DNA of 42,757 bases from Clostridia bacterium (GCA_017551095.1 JAFZMQ010000039.1:1-42757), one strand, 5' to 3'. Numbered from the stretch's first letter, positions 1 through 6,942 are shown. Numbers and translations are program-made. Notes: generated from the sequence alone by a model not told the origin.

Positions 1-12
1 CGGAGCGTTTGA

Positions 13-40
13 AAAAAGGTCGCAATTTTGCGACCTTTTT
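13..40. terminator. Rho-independent terminator, probably bidirectional
   Basis: A 12-bp perfect stem (13-24 with 29-40) closes a 4-nt ATTT loop. The stem is A-rich on its left side and ends in a run of T on its right, so it can work in both directions. The gene it ends on the plus strand would lie left of the window. Confidence 0.75.
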
Positions 41-63
41 GATTGCAGCGTAGTCCGCTGCGA

Positions 64-166
64 CGTGGCGGAGAAGGAGGGATTCCTTTTCTGCGGAAAA
101 GCCGGCTCACAGCTCTTTTGTGCCACCGGCACAAAATTCACTACTGTTCGCTTCGAATCCCTTCCT
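64..166. repeat. Folded intergenic element with tRNA-Ser-like 3' end
   Basis: Read on the minus strand, 64-85 gives a T-arm half, acceptor strand and CCA (GAATCCCTCCTTCTCCGCCA), as at the 3' end of a serine tRNA, but no anticodon or D arm follows. Instead the arm at 76-85 is complementary to 155-164 and encloses two hairpins: 86-91/96-101 with a TGCG loop, and a 9-bp perfect stem 116-124/128-136. The open plus-strand frame from 43 to 246 through it has no ribosome site and looks like a non-coding shadow. It could be a dispersed structured repeat or the remnant of an element inserted into a tRNA gene. I see no second copy in this window. Confidence 0.5.
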
Positions 167-235
167 ATAAATTCTGCCAAAGCAAAAACCGCCTAAATGT
201 GCGTGTGGATTTTTTTCGGCTTAACTTTATGTTTT

Positions 236-1162
236 TTATAGAATAATATCAAGCATTTCCATAAGATTGTCAATATGGTAATCGCAAAGTTCGCCAACAC
301 CTGCTTTTTCGATATTTCCGCCGGATATTCCGCAGCAGGAAAATCCTGCAAGTTTTATGGACACTACTCCTGCCGAGCTGTCCTCAATTCCAAGCACCTT
401 ATGGCGTCTTTCAAACGGGATTCCAAGTCCTACTCTTGCAGTTTCTGCATATAGCCATGGGTGCGGCTTTGGTGCAAGTTCTCCGAGCGTTCCTGTCTGC
501 CCTTTTCGAAGTGCCTGTCCTGCCGTTATTATTGCGTCATAAAAATCTACGGGATTTCCCATATCAAGCTGTTTAAATGCCGATATGATTTCCGGCATAG
601 CCTTTTCATAAAGACCGCTTGTAACAAGTCCTATCTTTATGCCCTCTTTTTTTACGGTTAATAGGAATTCCTTTAAATTCGGTGCAGGAGTGAATGCGTC
701 CTGCTTTCCCCTACCCTTTAAAATCTCGTCCATCTCATGATTGACAATTTCAAAGTAATACTTTCGTGCAAGTTCCAAACTTCCACCTTTCGCGTACTTA
801 TCAATCATATATTGCAGATGCTCGGAAACGGAATGGCCCGAGATAAAAGGCTCGTCTTCCGCCTCTTTTTTGAATTTCGGATTTCCCAAAAGCCTTGCTG
901 TCGTTTGCTCGATAACCCACATCCAAAAGCTTTCGGAATGTACGCTTGTCCCGTCCAAATCCATTAAGATTGCCTCTGCCTTAGGCTCAAAATGAGTTTC
1001 ATGCATTGGGTAAATAGCAGGATAACCCATTCCGCTCTTTACATAGCAGAGCTTTTTATCGTCAAATTCAATTATGTCAATCTTTTTATCGGCAGGAGTT
1101 AAGATTTTCTTAACCCCTGCTTTTCCTGTTTCAAAAAAATCACTTTTTACAATAGTATCCAT
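236..1162 (-). CDS. HAD-superfamily hydrolase, beta-phosphoglucomutase-like
   Basis: 308 aa. A HAD phosphohydrolase core starts near residue 65 with motif I LMDLDGT (nucleophile D68, acid/base D70), followed by a helical cap, motif II LVTSG, the conserved Lys in KPHP, and motif IV GIEDSSAG at 258-265, which supplies the Mg-binding acids. This is the arrangement of beta-phosphoglucomutase/phosphatase-like HADs. About 60 residues precede motif I, which is longer than usual; they may help substrate choice. The substrate cannot be told from sequence. The start lies one base after the stop of a short upstream frame, so the two are probably co-translated. A promoter lies at 1281-1309. Confidence 0.8.
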   Translation of the reverse strand: MDTIVKSDFFETGKAGVKKILTPADKKIDIIEFDDKKLCYVKSGMGYPAIYPMHETHFEPKAEAILMDLDGTSVHSESFWMWVIEQTTARLLGNPKFKKEAEDEPFISGHSVSEHLQYMIDKYAKGGSLELARKYYFEIVNHEMDEILKGRGKQDAFTPAPNLKEFLLTVKKEGIKIGLVTSGLYEKAMPEIISAFKQLDMGNPVDFYDAIITAGQALRKGQTGTLGELAPKPHPWLYAETARVGLGIPFERRHKVLGIEDSSAGVVSIKLAGFSCCGISGGNIEKAGVGELCDYHIDNLMEMLDIIL

Positions 1163-1163
1163 T

Positions 1164-1259
1164 TTAGTGTTCCCACTTTTCCAGCCAATTCTTCACAACC
1201 AGCTTACTTTGGTCAATATTCTTGCCCTTTACAATTACTGTTTTTGTATCGCCCGGCAC
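1164..1259 (-). pseudogene. Short reading frame or C-terminal gene remnant before the HAD gene
   Basis: A frame open from about 1286 to a TAA at 1164-1166 reads like real protein (...VPGDTKTVIVKGKNIDQSK... ending NWLEKWEH). It contains no ATG; the only likely initiation codon is GTG at 1259, giving 31 aa, with no clear ribosome site. It stops one base before the HAD start. Either it is the last ~40 codons of a lost larger gene, cut off at a stop near 1287, or a small upstream ORF. I do not recognise the family. Confidence 0.3.
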
Positions 1260-1280
1260 GGTTGCATCATATACCTTATT

Positions 1281-1309
1281 ATGATACTATGAATCGACCA
1301 TTTTGTCAA
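1281..1309 (-). promoter_or_regulatory. Promoter upstream of the HAD gene, with overlapping palindrome
   Basis: On the minus strand, TTGACA (1304-1309), a 17-bp spacer and TATCAT (1281-1286). A 7-bp inverted repeat GACCATT/AATGGTC (1296-1302 and 1308-1314) overlaps the -35 box and could be an operator. Confidence 0.5.
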
Positions 1310-1444
1310 TGGTCACTTTATAGTTTATATTTTAAATTAAATGGCTTAGTGCTTTTGAGTCCACATACTATGCCACGCTTTACCCAATATTGCTCTGCTT
1401 ATCACCTTCCTCAGCAAAGATTACTTTGTCCACAAAAAACGGTA

Positions 1445-1490
1445 ATACATAAAAAAGTGAGCGGACATATTGCTCACCTTTTTTATGTAT
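1445..1490 (-). terminator. Terminator after the TIGR04086-type gene
   Basis: Long stem: 1445-1462 pairs with 1472-1490 with one bulged base, closing a ~9-nt loop; the core is GTGAGC/GCTCAC. On the minus strand it ends in a T run. The stop codon of the gene at 1483-1854 lies inside the stem. Confidence 0.8.
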
Positions 1491-1854
1491 TTATGCCGAT
1501 TATTCCCCCGAGCATACCTGCTGCGGCGATGGTTATAAGACGGGTTATATTTGCCACTCCGAAAGATGTTTTTCCGTATAGAACAAGTGATAAAATCAAT
1601 ATGACTCCAAAGTAAATCAGCCCCATCAAAAGCCCGTTAAAAAGTCCGTTCCGCTCCAAATTCTTGGCAAGAACAAATCCCGAAAACAGTACCGAAATTA
1701 TCATAATCGCAAAAACTGCGATTCTTACCGTAGATTCCTGCATCTGCCAAAAATAGACAAAAAATGCAAGAATCCCGCCTAAAATCACCGTCACGACAAA
1801 GGCTAACAAAACGCATTTCAGCACCTTTTTTATTTCAAAAAGTCCCTTTTCCAC
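1483..1854 (-). CDS. TIGR04086-type small membrane protein
   Basis: 123 aa with four hydrophobic segments, small loops and Gly-rich helices (VTVILGGILAFF, AAAGMLGGIIGI). Proteins of the TIGR04086 family have this size and usually sit next to yajC in Firmicutes, as here; the function is unknown. The frame is open further upstream, but the start is placed at GTG 1854 because GGGAGG lies 7 bases before it. That ribosome site lies in the 3' arm of a terminator-like hairpin, so its expression may be coupled to read-through from yajC. Confidence 0.7.
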   Translation of the reverse strand: MEKGLFEIKKVLKCVLLAFVVTVILGGILAFFVYFWQMQESTVRIAVFAIMIISVLFSGFVLAKNLERNGLFNGLLMGLIYFGVILILSLVLYGKTSFGVANITRLITIAAAGMLGGIIGINT

Positions 1855-1897
1855 AAAAAAACCTCCCGAACATACTTTGTAAATGTATATTCGGGAG
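1855..1897 (-). terminator. Terminator-like hairpin carrying the next gene's ribosome site
   Basis: Between yajC and the TIGR04086-type gene, 1863-1875 pairs with 1885-1897 over 13 bp (one T.G pair), with a 9-nt loop, followed on the minus strand by seven T. The 3' arm contains GGGAGG, the ribosome site for GTG 1854. It could end yajC transcripts, hide the ribosome site, or both. Confidence 0.65.
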
Positions 1898-1906
1898 ATA
1901 TTTTTA

Positions 1907-2251
1907 TTATTCGTGGATTGTTTCAACCTTTTTGATTGCTGAACGCTCAAACTTTATTGTCGATTTTGCATCGGGTGTTCCGACAAGACCTGTTTCTATA
2001 TAAACATAATCGTCCTTTAACTTGGAAATCTTGCCGCATATTCCGCCGATTGTTACAACCTTATCGCCCACTTGCAAAGCGGCCAACATTTCTCTTTGCT
2101 TTTTTTCCTGTTTCTTCTGCGGACGGATCAGCAGAAAATAGAAAACTGCAAACATCATTACAAGCCATATAATCGGCATATATCCTGCCGCACCTTGTAC
2201 TGCTGCTTGTTCGCCCTCAGCGAAAGCTACTGAACTAAAAAAATCAAACAT
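1907..2251 (-). CDS. yajC: Preprotein translocase subunit YajC
   Basis: 114 aa. YajC is a single-span inner-membrane partner of the SecDF-YidC part of the translocon. The sequence shows a short N-terminal segment, one transmembrane helix at about 24-42 ending in LLIRPQKKQEKKQ, then the conserved cytoplasmic domain with LQVGDKVVTIGGICGKI. An AAGGAG site lies before the ATG. secD/secF and the SCIFF genes that often follow in Clostridia are not adjacent here. The promoter is at 2282-2310. Confidence 0.93.
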   Translation of the reverse strand: MFDFFSSVAFAEGEQAAVQGAAGYMPIIWLVMMFAVFYFLLIRPQKKQEKKQREMLAALQVGDKVVTIGGICGKISKLKDDYVYIETGLVGTPDAKSTIKFERSAIKKVETIHE

Positions 2252-2281
2252 ATTTTTATCTCCTTTTTATAAAGTAACCTA

Positions 2282-2310
2282 ATTTTACCATACAAAAAGT
2301 GATTTTGCAA
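2282..2310 (-). promoter_or_regulatory. yajC promoter
   Basis: Minus strand: TTGCAA (2305-2310), 17-bp spacer, TAAAAT (2282-2287), just upstream of the yajC ribosome site. Confidence 0.55.
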
Positions 2311-2313
2311 TAG

Positions 2314-2877
2314 CTAAATTATTTTTTTTAGACCTACTGCAATAGTAGAAAGGCTTTTCCCATCCGCCAAAAACTTGCCGTATTCTGCCAAAAAGCTTTC
2401 CGAAACGGCAGATTTTTTGTTGTTTAGCGAAAATTCATAAATCAGAAAAGGAATAGAGTGCCTTGGGATTGATACATAAAAGCTGCCGTCATATTCATAT
2501 AGATGCATACTTAAAATATACCGTTTTTCCGAATTGACAAGCATTTTTGCAAGGTCGTCAAAGGAGCAGAATTCAAAAACTATATTCTCTTTTTTCCCTG
2601 CCACCTTCACGCCTTTTATCCTGCCCTTGTCCTTAATACGCACCTTTGAAAGCACAAGCACAATCCCGCCGCAATATGTAGTCGCCTCAACCGTTACCTG
2701 CCCGTTTTCGATTGAAAATCCCGTTTCCTTTTTGACAGCGTCTATTACAATACGCAAAAACGCACTAAGCTCGGGTGAATTCGGCACAAGATTTTCAATA
2801 TCTATATTCATATCAATAAGGTCGCTTTCGGATAGGATAACCTTTACCCTGTCCTGCTCCACTCTTACGATTTTCAT
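2314..2877 (-). CDS. MecA-like adaptor protein
   Basis: 187 aa. The N-terminal domain (KIVRVEQDRVKVILSESDL...) and the C-terminal alpha/beta domain (AKMLVNSEKRYILSMHLYEYDGSFYVSI) match the two-domain layout of MecA/NegA proteins, which bring substrates to the ClpC protease. The acidic linker seen in Bacillus MecA is shortened to a basic stretch near residues 84-100, so it is a divergent clostridial member. It has its own promoter at 2901-2929 and no co-directional partner closer than yajC. The target proteins cannot be inferred. Confidence 0.65.
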   Translation of the reverse strand: MKIVRVEQDRVKVILSESDLIDMNIDIENLVPNSPELSAFLRIVIDAVKKETGFSIENGQVTVEATTYCGGIVLVLSKVRIKDKGRIKGVKVAGKKENIVFEFCSFDDLAKMLVNSEKRYILSMHLYEYDGSFYVSIPRHSIPFLIYEFSLNNKKSAVSESFLAEYGKFLADGKSLSTIAVGLKKII

Positions 2878-2900
2878 TTAACCACATCCATTCTATAATT

Positions 2901-2929
2901 ATTATACTATGGAGATGCGGTTTTGGGAA
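2901..2929 (-). promoter_or_regulatory. Promoter of the mecA-like gene
   Basis: Minus strand: TTCCCA (2924-2929, 4 of 6 consensus), 17-bp spacer, TATAAT (2901-2906). Confidence 0.45.
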
Positions 2930-2959
2930 TAGAAAAAAGCCTTTTTCAATAAATTACAT

Positions 2960-2995
2960 AAAAAAGACATACTTGCCAAAAATGGAGCAAGTATG
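2960..2995 (-). terminator. Terminator of the infC-rpmI-rplT operon
   Basis: CATACTTGC (2968-2976) pairs perfectly with GCAAGTATG (2987-2995); on the minus strand a T-rich run follows. It lies just after the rplT stop codon. Confidence 0.85.
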
Positions 2996-3010
2996 CCAGG
3001 TTTTTATATG

Positions 3011-3367
3011 TTATTTAAGTGCATTTTTTGCCGTTTCGCAAAGTGCGGTAAATGCCTTTGGATCAGCAATTGCGATTTCAGAAAGCATCTTTCTGTTCAT
3101 CTCAACATCTGCCTTTTTAAGACCGTTTATGAATGTTGAATAATTCATACCGTTCATCTTGCAGGCTGCGGAAATTCTCGTAATCCAAAGTCTTCTGAAA
3201 TCTCTCTTTCTGTGCTTTCTGCCGATATACGCATTTTGCATAGAACGCATTACTGCCTGATTTGCAACTCTGTATTGCTTAGACTCGCTGCCTCTGAAAC
3301 CCTTAGCAAGTTTTAACACTTTCTTATGATGTTTTCTTGTATTTAAAGCACCTTTTACTCTTGCCAT
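3011..3367 (-). CDS. rplT: 50S ribosomal protein L20
   Basis: 118 aa, the usual length. L20 binds 23S rRNA early in large-subunit assembly and, in Firmicutes, can repress its own operon by binding the leader. The sequence starts [24 protein letters not shown] and has the basic N-terminal extension and the [13 protein letters not shown] segment typical of L20. It is the last gene of infC-rpmI-rplT, 23 bp after rpmI, and is followed by a strong terminator. Confidence 0.98.
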   Translation of the reverse strand: MARVKGALNTRKHHKKVLKLAKGFRGSESKQYRVANQAVMRSMQNAYIGRKHRKRDFRRLWITRISAACKMNGMNYSTFINGLKKADVEMNRKMLSEIAIADPKAFTALCETAKNALK

Positions 3368-3390
3368 TTTAAACTACCTCTCTTTCAATC

Positions 3391-3588
3391 TTACTTGTAA
3401 GGAATCAATTTCTTGATTACTGCAGCATTTGCCTTTGAGCAATAAGCCTGCTTTCTCAAGTGTCTCTTTCTCTTTGTTGTTTTCTTGTTTAAGATGTGCC
3501 TTCTGAAAGCTCTGTTCATCTTAACTTTACCCTTTTTAGTAAGGTTAAATCTTTTAGCGGCACCTCTATGTGTTTTAATTTTTGGCAT
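3391..3588 (-). CDS. rpmI: 50S ribosomal protein L35
   Basis: 65 aa, very basic, starting [23 protein letters not shown], as in all L35 proteins, with the conserved [16 protein letters not shown] stretch. It is a structural protein of the large subunit. It lies between infC and rplT in the standard order, and a GGAG site precedes the ATG. Confidence 0.98.
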   Translation of the reverse strand: MPKIKTHRGAAKRFNLTKKGKVKMNRAFRRHILNKKTTKRKRHLRKQAYCSKANAAVIKKLIPYK

Positions 3589-3616
3589 AGTGATTCTCTC
3601 CTTCCAAATTTAATTG

Positions 3617-4132
3617 CTACTGTGTTACCGGGGCTAAAATCATTATCATATTTCTGCCCTCTAATTTTGCGGGACGCTCAACCGTTCCGACATCTTTAAT
3701 TTCCTCAGCAAATCTTTTAAGCAAAGCTTCGCCAATCTCGGTATGAGTAAGCTCTCGACCGCGAAAACGCACCGAAACCTTAACCTTATCACCCTTGGAC
3801 AAAAATTTACTCGCATTTCTGCACTTGGTATTGAGGTCATTTGTGTCGATTGAAGGCGAAAGCTGGATTTCCTTTACATTTATTGTTTTCTGGTTTTTCC
3901 TGTTCTCCTTCTCACGCTTTTGAAGTTCAAATTTGTATTTTCCAAGATTCATAATCTTGCAAACGGGCGGTTTTGCAGTCGGTGCGATATTCACCAAATC
4001 AAGCCCCTTTTGCTGTGCAATCTCGTACGCCTCCTTAGAGGACATAATACCGAGTTGCTCCCCGTCTTGCGTTACTACTCGTACTTCCTTTTCACGAATT
4101 TCCTCATTTGCTTGTAACTCTTTGTTAGCTAT
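3617..4132 (-). CDS. infC: Translation initiation factor IF-3 (AUA or AUU start)
   Basis: 171 aa from the start chosen. IF-3 binds the 30S subunit, blocks early 50S joining and checks start codons. Seen: N-terminal domain ANKELQANEEIREKEVRVV, the lysine-rich linker ELQKREKENRKNQKTINVKEIQLSP, and C-terminal domain motifs GDKVKVSVRFRGRE and RNMIMILAP. The first ATG (4045) would remove the start of the N domain. Upstream in frame there is no ATG, GTG or TTG before a TAA. The only initiators are ATA at 4132, 7 bases after AAGGAGG, and ATT at 4138, one base after it. ATA is better spaced. Rare starts on infC are known to allow IF-3 to limit its own synthesis. Confidence 0.93.
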   Translation of the reverse strand: MANKELQANEEIREKEVRVVTQDGEQLGIMSSKEAYEIAQQKGLDLVNIAPTAKPPVCKIMNLGKYKFELQKREKENRKNQKTINVKEIQLSPSIDTNDLNTKCRNASKFLSKGDKVKVSVRFRGRELTHTEIGEALLKRFAEEIKDVGTVERPAKLEGRNMIMILAPVTQ

Positions 4133-4286
4133 GCGAATCCCTCCTTAAAAATTTACTGCTAAGGTAAACAAAAAACGGATAAATATATCCGCCAAAAATA
4201 CACAATTAACCCTTATGGGAAACTGTAATATTTACCGCAAAGCCTTCGCCGTACGGTGAGAACGGATACATTCTGCTTGTTTTTAC
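4133..4286 (-). promoter_or_regulatory. infC-rpmI-rplT leader with attenuator (candidate L20 leader)
   Basis: A leader of about 150 nt separates the promoter from infC. It holds a hairpin CGGATA/TATCCG (4176-4181 and 4186-4191) followed on the minus strand by six T, that is, a terminator inside the leader. Leaders of this operon in Firmicutes are bound by L20 and attenuate transcription; the match to that family is inferred from position and layout, not from an alignment. Confidence 0.55.
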
Positions 4287-4292
4287 CAGTAC

Positions 4293-4321
4293 ATTATACT
4301 AATCTTTTTTCAATTTGTCAA
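4293..4321 (-). promoter_or_regulatory. Promoter of the infC operon
   Basis: Minus strand: perfect TTGACA (4316-4321), 17-bp spacer, perfect TATAAT (4293-4298). Expected transcript start near 4286. Confidence 0.85.
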
Positions 4322-4341
4322 CTGTTTTTTAAAAAAAATTT

Positions 4342-4370
4342 CGGTATAGCTTTCGCTATACCGATTTTTT
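4342..4370. terminator. Terminator after the AGCS symporter gene
   Basis: CGGTATAGC (4342-4350), TTTC loop, GCTATACCG (4355-4363). A/T runs on both sides allow use in both directions; on the minus strand it ends the symporter transcript just upstream of the infC promoter. Confidence 0.88.
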
Positions 4371-5879
4371 TTAATCTTCACCGTTTTCGATTGCCTTTGC
4401 TGCCTCTGCCTGAATGTCAGGGAATACCGAAAGCACAGGCTCGACATCCTTGTTTTTGATGCGTCTTTCTACATAGTTTTTAGTAATCTTATAAACTACA
4501 CCCGAAAGTGACAGCACACCGATTAAGTTCGGGATTGCCATAAGTCCGTTGAATGTGTCGGAAATGTCCCAAGGAAGTTTTGCGTAAGTATCAGGAATTA
4601 TCGCACTTACGAAAACGATTGCGGTAAACACTATCTTATATGCAACGGTTGATTTTGTTCCGAAAAGATACTCCCATGCCTTTGTGCCGTAATAGCTCCA
4701 ACCTAAAACAGTCGAGAATGCGAACATAAAGATTGCAAGAGCTACAAAATATCCGCCAATTGCACCGAAAGTATTCTGGAACACTGTTGCAACCATAGTT
4801 CCGCCCTCAATACCTTCTGCAACTTCGCCTGTTGAAAGGTCAACAAGCCCTGACGAAAGTATAGAAAATGCCGTTAAGGTACAAACAATTATTGTATCGG
4901 CAAAAACCTCGAATATGCCCCACATACCCTGGACAACAGGCTCTTTAACATTTGATGCAGAGTGCACCATAACAGATGAGCCAAGACCTGCCTCATTTGA
5001 GAACACGCCACGCTTAAAGCCCATTGTAACCGCTTGTTTTACGGCAAAACCAACTGCTCCGCCGGCGACTGCTTTAAATCCGAATGCAAATTTAAATATT
5101 GCACCAAAGATTTCGCCTATTCTTGTAATATGTACGCAGAAAATCGTAAGCGTTCCCAAGATATAAATAACAACCATAAACGGAACTAAACGCTCTGTAA
5201 CAGATGCAATTCTTTTAAGTCCGCCGATTATGATAAGCGCGACAAGCGTAACAATTACAGCACCTGTTATATACGGATTTACTGAAAATACCATGTTTAC
5301 ATTTGCGGAAATTGTATTAACCTGTGCCAAGTTTCCAATACCGAATGATGCCAAAACCGCAAAAGCTGAGAACAAAACTGCCAGAACTTTTCCGACAATT
5401 TTCATATTCTTTTTGCCGCCTAAGCCGTCTTCTAAGTAGTACATAGCTCCTCCGCACCACTCACCTTTTATGTTGCGGCGGCGGAAATAGATACCCAAAA
5501 CATTTTCTGAATAGTTGGTCATCATACCGAAAAATGCGGCAAACCACATCCAGAATACTGCACCCGGTCCACCCGCAACGATAGCCGTTGCAACACCGGC
5601 AATATTACCCGTTCCGACAGTTGCTGCCAAAGCCGTGCAAAGTGATTGGAATTGTGAAATTGAGTGTTTGTCCGACCTGTCTCTTGCAGTGCTTCCCTTT
5701 TTAAATACCGAGCCTATGGTTTTGGAAAACCACTGACCAATGTGAGAAATCTGGAACCACTTTGTAACAAAGGTCATAATTATGCCTGTACCAACCAGAA
5801 GCACCAGCATAGGCACTCCCCAGACAAAACCGTTTACGCTGTTATTAAAATTTGTAACAGCTTCATAGATATTGCTCAT
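4371..5879 (-). CDS. AGCS-family sodium:alanine/glycine symporter
   Basis: 502 aa, a polytopic membrane protein of the alanine or glycine:cation symporter family, which imports alanine or glycine with sodium. Family signatures: FQSLCTALAATVGTGNIAGVATAIVAGGPGAVFWMW near residues 78-113, then MTNYSENVLGIYFR and FKRGVFSNEAGLGSS. About 11 hydrophobic spans are visible, and a charged C-terminal tail follows. An AGGAGG site precedes the ATG. The leader carries a glycine riboswitch, so glycine is the likely substrate or signal. Confidence 0.94.
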   Translation of the reverse strand: MSNIYEAVTNFNNSVNGFVWGVPMLVLLVGTGIIMTFVTKWFQISHIGQWFSKTIGSVFKKGSTARDRSDKHSISQFQSLCTALAATVGTGNIAGVATAIVAGGPGAVFWMWFAAFFGMMTNYSENVLGIYFRRRNIKGEWCGGAMYYLEDGLGGKKNMKIVGKVLAVLFSAFAVLASFGIGNLAQVNTISANVNMVFSVNPYITGAVIVTLVALIIIGGLKRIASVTERLVPFMVVIYILGTLTIFCVHITRIGEIFGAIFKFAFGFKAVAGGAVGFAVKQAVTMGFKRGVFSNEAGLGSSVMVHSASNVKEPVVQGMWGIFEVFADTIIVCTLTAFSILSSGLVDLSTGEVAEGIEGGTMVATVFQNTFGAIGGYFVALAIFMFAFSTVLGWSYYGTKAWEYLFGTKSTVAYKIVFTAIVFVSAIIPDTYAKLPWDISDTFNGLMAIPNLIGVLSLSGVVYKITKNYVERRIKNKDVEPVLSVFPDIQAEAAKAIENGED

Positions 5880-5894
5880 TTTAAAATTCCTCCT

Positions 5895-5930
5895 AAAATA
5901 AAAATAGAGCTAAACGAAATGTTTGCTCTC
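5895..5930 (-). terminator. Expression-platform hairpin of the glycine riboswitch
   Basis: AGAGC...AAAC (5906-5914) pairs with GTTTGCTCT (5921-5929) and is followed on the minus strand by a T-rich tract. It lies between the aptamer and the ribosome site, where a ligand-controlled terminator is expected. Confidence 0.6.
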
Positions 5931-5949
5931 CGAAAAGTATCTTATGTAA

Positions 5950-6031
5950 CTCTGTCCTTTTTGCCTGAGAGATACACTGACGCTTGTCAGCTTACACCTT
6001 CGGCGGCCATTACAGCTACTCTCCAGAGATT
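5950..6031 (-). promoter_or_regulatory. Glycine riboswitch, single aptamer
   Basis: On the minus strand the leader carries the conserved glycine aptamer blocks in order: CTCTGGAGAG, GCCGCCGAAGG, a variable stem AGCTGACAAGCGTCAG, CTCTCAGGCA and GGACAGAG, with P1 formed by the two ends. Only one aptamer is present rather than a tandem pair. Glycine aptamers before AGCS symporter genes are well known; whether this one turns the gene on or off is not certain. Confidence 0.9.
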
Positions 6032-6044
6032 AAAAACTTTGCAC

Positions 6045-6073
6045 ATTATAACACATAATTTTTGGCATTTCAA
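6045..6073 (-). promoter_or_regulatory. Promoter of the riboswitch-AGCS unit
   Basis: Minus strand: TTGAAA (6068-6073), 17-bp spacer, TATAAT (6045-6050), about 10 bp upstream of the aptamer. Confidence 0.7.
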
Positions 6074-6099
6074 TACTTTTTTGCATTTTTTTTAATTTG

Positions 6100-6128
6100 T
6101 TGACTAATTGTAACATTTATATTATAAT
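6100..6128 (+). promoter_or_regulatory. rsmG promoter
   Basis: TTGACT (6100-6105), 17-bp spacer, TATAAT (6123-6128). It is back-to-back with the symporter promoter. Confidence 0.75.
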
Positions 6129-6158
6129 ACTGTTATATTATTATGAAGGAACTTTGAT

Positions 6159-6857
6159 ATGAAAGAACTTTTAAAAGAGGGCTTTACCGAGCTTGGCATT
6201 GATGTCACCGAAACTGCCATAGAAAAGCTTTTAGAATACGCAAAGCTACTCAAAATATGGAATGAAAAAATGAATTTGACAGCTGTTACAGACGATTTTG
6301 GGATTGCTACAAAGCATTTTTTAGACAGCGGAAGTACGCTTTTGACGGGATATGTTTCCGGAAAAGTCATAGATGTAGGAACGGGAGCGGGATTCCCCGG
6401 GCTTGTGCTTAAAATACTAAAACCCGAAATTGAGCTTACGCTTTTGGATTCTTTAAAGAAAAGGCTGACATTTTTGGAATGTGTAACAAATGAGCTTGAC
6501 TTAAAAGCCGAGTTGGTACATTCCCGTGCCGAAGACGGCGGACATCTTTTCGGGGAGCAGTTTGACACTGTTGTTTCCCGTGCGGTTGCAAATATGGCGG
6601 TACTTTCCGAGCTTACCATACCATATATCAAAGTAGGCGGATATGCTCTTTCATTAAAAGGTCCTCTTGCCGAGCAGGAATTAAAGGACGCAAAAAATGC
6701 AATACGCATTTTGGGCGGCGAAATTGAGCCTACATTTTGCGTTAAAATACCAAAAACCGACTTAAATCACAGGATTGCGGTCATAAAAAAAGTGCGACAA
6801 ACTCCCTCAAAGTATCCGAGAAAAGCAGGAATTGTGACAAAAAGTCCTCTAAGTTAA
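6159..6857 (+). CDS. rsmG: 16S rRNA (guanine527-N7)-methyltransferase RsmG
   Basis: 232 aa. RsmG puts a 7-methyl group on G527 of 16S rRNA using S-adenosylmethionine; its loss is known to give low-level streptomycin resistance. The SAM-binding motif VIDVGTGAGFPG lies at 70-81, followed by LTLLDSLKKRLTFLE and the VVSRAVANMAVLSEL segment. Length is normal. GAAGGA precedes the ATG. As in many Firmicutes, the next gene on the strand is a noc/parB-type gene, here separated by a terminator. Confidence 0.95.
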   Translation: MKELLKEGFTELGIDVTETAIEKLLEYAKLLKIWNEKMNLTAVTDDFGIATKHFLDSGSTLLTGYVSGKVIDVGTGAGFPGLVLKILKPEIELTLLDSLKKRLTFLECVTNELDLKAELVHSRAEDGGHLFGEQFDTVVSRAVANMAVLSELTIPYIKVGGYALSLKGPLAEQELKDAKNAIRILGGEIEPTFCVKIPKTDLNHRIAVIKKVRQTPSKYPRKAGIVTKSPLS

Positions 6858-6871
6858 GGGCGGAAATTACG

Positions 6872-6908
6872 AAAAAAAGCCGACAAAGCGAAAATGTCGG
6901 CTTTTTTT
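6872..6908 (+). terminator. rsmG terminator
   Basis: A 14-bp perfect stem (6872-6885 with 6895-6908) around GCCGACA/TGTCGGC ends in seven T. Confidence 0.92.
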
Positions 6909-6942
6909 GACGGACGATTTTTCTTTTCAAACTGCCGTTTTA

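Noticed and set aside
43-246. Plus-strand open frame of 67 codons
   Set aside because: It has no ribosome site and runs through the tRNA-like folded element; its GGEGGI start is a known kind of shadow of tRNA-Ser 3' ends.
1244-1615. Plus-strand open frame of 123 codons
   Set aside because: It is antisense to the TIGR04086-type gene, crosses a terminator stem and lacks a ribosome site.
6122-6709. Minus-strand open frame of 195 codons
   Set aside because: It is antisense to rsmG, which has clear family motifs, promoter and ribosome site; its Ser/Phe-rich composition is typical of an antisense shadow.
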